Assembly (NCBI GenBank): GCA_026770585.1
Contig: MU646331.1
Location: 300,453-317,054 of the forward strand
Direction of reading: 5' to 3'
Source: Baffinella frigidus
Lineage: Eukaryota > Cryptophyceae > Cryptomonadales > Baffinellaceae
DNA length: 16,602 bases
The notes under the pieces were generated by a model. The model saw nothing but the letters and a program-made list of their open reading frames with translations, was not told the origin of the DNA and made no database searches. The translations under genes and the position numbers were made by a program. Numbering within the stretch: position 1 is the stretch's first letter; each line of letters starts with the position of its first letter. Shown one piece after another: positions 13,254 to 16,602 of the stretch.

Positions 13254-16200
13254 CAGGCCAACGCCTGCCACGAACTCGATCGACGACGGCTCGCCTGCCG
13301 TTGGGGGTAGGGTTAATTATTAATAATCAATTATCAATCATCGATTTTTTTTGGTGTTTATTGTTTGGCTCTCGGGTGATAACGAAGCAGAAGCAGGGGG
13401 GGGGGCAGACCGCCGTGTTCGCCGCAGATGTCGCACGTGAGGGTTGGGTTGGGTTAGGACGTTCGGGTGTGGGGGTTGGGTTGAAGCATGTTGGGTTGCG
13501 GGGCCGCACGCGGTAGTAGGTAGTCAAGTTTATCACTTTCCCCAAAGCTCTGCGGGTAATAACGAAGAAGAAGGAGGAGAAGAAGAATATGGAGAAGGGT
13601 TCTCAACTCGGCAGGTTCGTAACGGGTTACAGGGCTATAGGGTGTAGGGTGTAGGGTGTAGGGTGTAGGGTGTAGGGTGTAGGGTGTAAGGTGTAGGGTG
13701 TAGAGTGTAAGGTCCGGGGTGTGGGGTTAGGGTTTGGGGTTGAGGGGCAGACCGCCGTGCTCGCCGCAGATGCCGCAGGTGAGGTCGGGGTTGGTCTTGC
13801 GGCCGTTCTCGACAGCCATCTTGATGAGCTGGCCCACGCCGTCGCGGTCCAGAACCTGCCGGCCACGCCAGGTCACGGACGTGCGAATTCCACACGCAAC
13901 GCTTCGCGCTGGAAGTGTTTCGTGGTACAAATGAAACAGCATGGCGCCCAGGAATAGCTCCAAGGGCTGAACGTTTTCACGTGGTCCAGAACCTGGAGGA
14001 GCCGGGGGGGGGGGGGAGGGGGGGGTCGTTACGCCTGTTTTCACGAGATTTGGCCGCGCGAACACTCTTGTAGGAGGTGGAGTGAGAATCCATCCGGAAA
14101 ATGCTCGTATGAGCGGCCAACACGGGGTACAGTAAGTGGCATCAAGCGTAGCATGTGCGGCGCTGACGCTGATTGTTTGGTAATAAATTATCAGTCTCTC
14201 TGGGCGCGCGGAAACGGTCAGACTCTAACGAGGCAGCGGTAGTGGGGCTCTGAGAATTCCGGTGTCCAGGGATTTGGAGCTCTTGAAGGTGCGTCATATG
14301 TCAACAGTCAAGAATGCGGACTCTGGCACGGAGAAAAAGGAGGGAGGCATCTGGAAGGGATCCGGTGTAGGTCGGGAGAAACGTGCGCTCAACCCTAAAC
14401 CTGCGGGGTTCAGGGTTCAGGGTTTGACCCTACTGCACTGTAAACCCTGAACCCCAAACCGTAACGGGTTCAATTATTGATTAGTACCACGAAAATAAAT
14501 GGACTGATCTGCGAAGCCCGCACCTGTCTATAGAATGTTCTAGAACGTTCTAGAGCGAATACCTGGAAGGGGTCCGCCGGGAGGATGCCCTCGGAGGTGT
14601 AGGTCGGGACGAAGGTTCCCACGTCGTCACGCGGGTAGTGCCAAAAGTTAATTTGCCAGCGGAACAAAATGATTGGTTTTCAAAAGTGGCCTATCCGTGT
14701 GAACTGACCGGAATGGTGGTACCTGGAAGGGATCGGTCCCGACGTTGTCACGCGACCAGCCTACGGCGCATGCCACGGCACGACAATCCCTCAACCCCAA
14801 ACTCCGAAACCCAACCCGGAACGGGCTTAGCAGGTTTGGTACCACAAAAATAAACGGACTGATTCTTGAAGCCCACTGTGTGGTACCTGGAAGGGATCGG
14901 CGGGGAGGATGCCCTCGGAAGTGTAGGTCGGGAGGAAGGTGCCCACGTCGTCGCGCGGGTAGTGCCAAAAGTTAATTTGCCAGCGGGATTAATGACTGTT
15001 TTCCAAAAGTGGCCGATCCGTGTGAACTGACCGCAAAGGTTGTACCTGGAAGGGATCGGCGGGGAGGATGCCCTCGGAGGTGTAGGTGGGGAGGAAGGTC
15101 CCGACGTCGTCGCGCGAATACCCGAACGTCATCTGCGAGAGCGTTCGGGGTTAAGCGTGTTTAGGAACCGCCCTTCAAGAGTTTAGGAACCACCCTGCGA
15201 AACGATTCGTGCAGGAACCACGCGTCAAAACGATTGGTGCATTCATCAAAGAAAGGCCCGAGAGGGCGAGAGGGGAGAGGAGGGCACGGACCTGGGTGAG
15301 GTCGTTGGTCCCGAAGGAGAAGAACTCCGCCACCTGGTGCGGTTGCGCTTCAGGCGTTTGGGGCTTCGGGTTTGGGGCTTCGGGTTTGGGGCTTCGGGTT
15401 TGGGGCTTCGGGTGTGGGGCTTCGGGTTTGGGGCTTCGGGTTTGGGGCTTCGGGTTTGTGGCTTCGGGTTTGTGGCTTCGGGTTTGAGGTTTAGTTTTGT
15501 GGTTTAGGTTTTATGGTTGACGGTTTATGGTTGATAGGGTTGATAGGGTTGATAGGGTTGATAGGGTCCAGGGTCCAGGTTTGGTCTAGGTTTGAGGGTT
15601 TAGAAGAAGTACCTTAGCGATCTCGCCGGCCATGAGGGCCGCGCGCGGGATCTCAATCATGGTCCCGACACGGAACTCGATCGAGGCACCCCGCTCCTCG
15701 AACACCTGAACGGTTGGGGGTGTAGGGTTTAGCAGAGAGAAGGCGTGACAGAGAGAAGGCTTGAGGCTTCAGGAGTTAGGGTTTGGTGCTCCTCGAAAAC
15801 CTGTTGAGATGCACGGCGTGAGGGTTTGGGGTTTGGGCGCAGCGGACCTCAACCCGCAACCCTAACCCCGTTCCTCCAACACCTTTGAGGGTTCAGTTGA
15901 GAGAAGTTTGAGGCGTCAGGGTGTGGATCGGTGGTTAGTGTTTGGTGTTTGGAGGTTAGGATTGAGCAGCGAGAAGGGATCTCGAGCATGGTCCCGACGC
16001 AGAACTCATTCAACCCCCCCCCTTCCTCAAACACCTATGAGAGAGGATTCAGGGTTCAGGGTTCAGGATTCAGGGTTCATGATTCATGATTCAGGGTGCA
16101 AGAAAGCAGGAGGTGTAGGGTTTAGGGTGTTCAGGGTTTGGTGTAGGGTTTAGGGTTACGGATCAGGGTTTACGGTTCAGGAAACCAGGAAGTGTGGGGT

Positions 16201-16523
16201 TTAGGGTATAGGGTATAGAGTATAGAGTAAAGGGGTTTAGGGTATATGGTATGGGGTATGGGGTATGGGGTATGGGGTATGGGGTATAGGGTACAGGGTA
16301 TATGGCATAGGGCATATGGCATAGGGCATAGGGCATAGGGCATAGGGCATAGGGTTCACAGAGATCAGGGTTCAGGGTACAGGGTACAGGGTTAAGGGCA
16401 AAGGGTATCGGGTGTACGGAGTAGGGTTGAGGGTGTTGGGTGTGGGGGTTGGACCTGCTTCGCGACGCGGCGGACGAGGTTGCTCTGGTGCTCCAGCTCC
16501 TTCACCGTCCCGACCAGCGGCAC
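12655..16523 (-). CDS. ppdK: Pyruvate phosphate dikinase, C-terminal part (seven exons, 5' end beyond window)
   Basis: PPDK interconverts pyruvate, ATP and phosphate with phosphoenolpyruvate, AMP and pyrophosphate. Exons in transcript order are 16523-16455, 15705-15613, 15333-15292, 15132-15046, 13855-13753, 13294-13197 and 12702-12655. All introns are GT...CAG and all phases fit, giving about 180 residues and a TAG stop. The joined protein carries the family's PEP/pyruvate-domain signatures in order: [81 protein letters not shown] with the catalytic Cys, and [20 protein letters not shown]. These match plant and protist PPDK almost word for word. The C-terminus adds a short [13 protein letters not shown] tail. 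A full enzyme is about 870-950 residues, so roughly 80% lies to the right. Plastid or cytosolic location cannot be judged without the N-terminus. Confidence 0.95.
12711..13080 (+). repeat. GTTTGGG/TTATGGG degenerate tract with CCAGTGT array
   Basis: PPDK last intron. G-rich on plus, hence C-rich in the transcript. It includes about ten CCAGTGT heptamers at 12768-12858. Confidence 0.9.
12873..12913 (-). pseudogene. Decayed copy of PPDK exon f 3' half
   Basis: Reverse strand: TATGTCGTGCTCGCCC joined directly to CTCGCCGCCGCCCAG. This is VSCSP and LAAAQ of exon f with the FRVPIAR codons deleted. Confidence 0.75.
13083..13186. mobile_element. Family B MITE, copy 8, in the last PPDK intron
   Basis: TA-ACCCTTAAGTGACCAGTA at the left and TTGGTCACTTAAGGGA-TA at the right; its edge is only 11 bp from the exon f donor. 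Confidence 0.9.
13197..13294 (-). CDS. PPDK exon f
   Basis: GC completes Gly, then [20 protein letters not shown] and [12 protein letters not shown]. Donor CAG|gtgtgt. Confidence 0.95.
13406..13440 (-). pseudogene. Copy of PPDK exon e 3' edge
   Basis: Reverse strand reads [10 protein letters not shown] with the same GCG|gtctgc donor. It keeps the last 11 codons, with Gly changed to Asp. Confidence 0.8.
13623..13745 (+). repeat. GGTGTAGGGT array
   Basis: About ten TGTAGGG heptamers, a homogenised telomere-like variant, adjoining exon e's intron side. Confidence 0.9.
13753..13855 (-). CDS. PPDK exon e (catalytic cysteine)
   Basis: Thirty-four codons plus [21 protein letters not shown], then [14 protein letters not shown]. 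The Cys in GICGEHGG is the general acid/base residue of the pyruvate half-reaction. Donor GCG|gtctgc. Confidence 0.95.
13982..14035. repeat. Exon e 5'-edge fragment and poly-G
   Basis: GGTCCAGAACCTGGAGGAGC repeats about 13 bp of the exon e start with CAG, then runs of 13 and 8 G with one A. Confidence 0.5.
14070..14202 (-). repeat. Dispersed 133-bp repeat, copy 2 (inverted)
   Basis: Reverse complement of 10925-11056, lying in the PPDK intron between exons d and e. Confidence 0.85.
14394..14470. repeat. Facing CCCTAAA and TTCAGGG units
   Basis: AACCCTAAACC, then GGGTTCAGGGTTCAGGGTTT, then AAACCCTGAACCCC: a small inverted arrangement of telomere-like units. Confidence 0.7.
14533..14550. promoter_or_regulatory. 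Heat-shock-element-like site in PPDK intron
   Basis: GAATGTTCTAGAACGTTC is four perfect alternating GAA/TTC units spaced by two bases, the arrangement bound by heat-shock factor trimers. It is far from the gene's promoter, so function is doubtful. Confidence 0.3.
14563..14652 (-). pseudogene. Tandem copy of PPDK exon d (farthest from exon d)
   Basis: Thirty open codons: [20 protein letters not shown], then [10 protein letters not shown], with intact GT donor. The acceptor is changed from CAG to CAA. Confidence 0.9.
14723..14754 (-). pseudogene. Internally deleted copy of PPDK exon d
   Basis: CGTGACAACGTCGGGA is joined directly to CCGATCCCTTCCAG and gtacca; about 50 bp of the middle are missing. 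Confidence 0.8.
14887..14976 (-). pseudogene. Tandem copy of PPDK exon d (nearest full copy)
   Basis: [20 protein letters not shown], then [10 protein letters not shown]. It shares the altered start and the lost CAG with the copy at 14563, so those two descend from one altered ancestor. Confidence 0.9.
15046..15132 (-). CDS. PPDK exon d (functional copy)
   Basis: Twenty-nine codons, [20 protein letters not shown] then GILPADPFQ, after CTCTCGCAG, donor CAG|gtacaa. It is the only one of four tandem copies that has a CAG acceptor and a normal MTFGYSRDD start. Confidence 0.93.
15292..15333 (-). CDS. PPDK exon c
   Basis: Only 14 codons, [14 protein letters not shown], a hallmark PPDK/EI motif. 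Flanked by GCACCAG and CAG|gtccgt. Confidence 0.95.
15350..15600 (+). repeat. TTTGGGGCTTCGGG and TTGATAGGG tract
   Basis: A 14-bp higher-order unit repeated about nine times, then TTGATAGGG units, between PPDK exons b and c. Confidence 0.92.
15613..15705 (-). CDS. PPDK exon b
   Basis: Thirty-one codons: [20 protein letters not shown], then [11 protein letters not shown]. It contains the TMIEIPRA substrate-site motif. Donor AAG|gtactt. Confidence 0.95.
15787..15803 (-). pseudogene. PPDK exon b 5'-edge fragment
   Basis: Reverse strand ACAGGTTTTCGAGGAGCA: acceptor AG and codons VFEEH. Confidence 0.65.
15866..15886 (-). pseudogene. PPDK exon b 5'-edge fragment
   Basis: Reverse strand AAAGGTGTTGGAGGAACGGG: AG then VLEERG, followed by TAG. 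Confidence 0.65.
15976..16036 (-). pseudogene. First-half copy of PPDK exon b
   Basis: After ATAG it reads [20 protein letters not shown] in the native frame, then loses similarity; no donor is seen. Confidence 0.85.
16040..16440 (+). repeat. TTCAGGG, TATAGGG, TATGGGG and CATAGGG arrays
   Basis: Several locally homogenised telomere-like variants in the intron between PPDK exons a and b. Confidence 0.93.
16455..16523 (-). CDS. PPDK exon a (first visible)
   Basis: Twenty-three codons in phase 0, [20 protein letters not shown] then AKQ, between GGTAG and CAG|gtccaa. It corresponds to the helix-strand just before the substrate-binding barrel end. Confidence 0.93.
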
Positions 16524-16531
16524 CTACCGTT

Positions 16532-16602
16532 GAGAGTTTCGGGTTTCGGGTTTAGGGTTTGTGGTTGAGGGTTTCAGACTTCAAGGTTAAGGGTTCATAG
16601 GG
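16532..16602 (+). repeat. TTTCGGG/TTTAGGG tract, continues past window
   Basis: Intron upstream of PPDK exon a, C-rich in the transcript. Confidence 0.85.

Noticed and set aside
15209-15487. Open frame giving repeated [10 protein letters not shown]
   Set aside because: It is a translation of the TTTGGGGCTTCGGG repeat and lies on the opposite strand to PPDK exon c.
1-16602. tRNA and rRNA genes
   Set aside because: No T-arm GTTCGAATCC-type box with paired stems and no rRNA-like blocks were seen on either strand by eye; a covariance-model scan was not possible.

Overview
This is eukaryotic nuclear DNA, most likely from a free-living alga or alga-like protist. Three things point there: spliceosomal GT...CAG introns, long stretches of degenerate plant-type telomere motif (TTTAGGG/CCCTAAA and TTTCGGG/CCCGAAA) inside introns and between genes, and a eukaryotic-style split pyruvate phosphate dikinase gene. 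TTTAGGG-type repeats occur in plants, many green algae and some other protists, so the lineage cannot be fixed from this window.

Layout. (1) 387-4595, plus strand: the 3' end of an ankyrin-repeat gene. I rebuilt it as six short exons whose reading phases join perfectly and end at a TGA. Its introns hold decayed copies of its own exon edges, short hairpin transposons and a large CT microsatellite. (2) 4600-6600: no gene seen; hairpin transposons, an almost perfect 82-bp palindrome, a 110-bp tandem duplication and a clean TTTAGGG array. (3) 6682-7776, plus strand: one uninterrupted WD40 beta-propeller gene, the only long intact open frame. (4) 7780-12650: no recognisable gene; a transposon graveyard with three families of miniature inverted-repeat elements (called A, B and C here), dispersed repeats and a 0.6-kb degenerate TTTAGGG tract. 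(5) 12655-16523, minus strand: the last seven exons (about 180 codons) of pyruvate phosphate dikinase, including the catalytic-cysteine motif; the 5' end lies beyond the right edge.

The three genes do not form a pathway or operon. The unifying theme is genome dynamics. Most exons of both split genes have one or more broken copies of their own splice-junction edges in the neighbouring introns, and the telomere-like intron repeats mostly lie with the C-rich strand in the pre-mRNA, often running straight into the 3' splice site. MITE-like elements with TA target duplications have inserted into each other, into a tandem repeat (leaving a reconstructable empty site) and into introns. Exon models rest on protein-family resemblance and phase consistency, not on transcripts.
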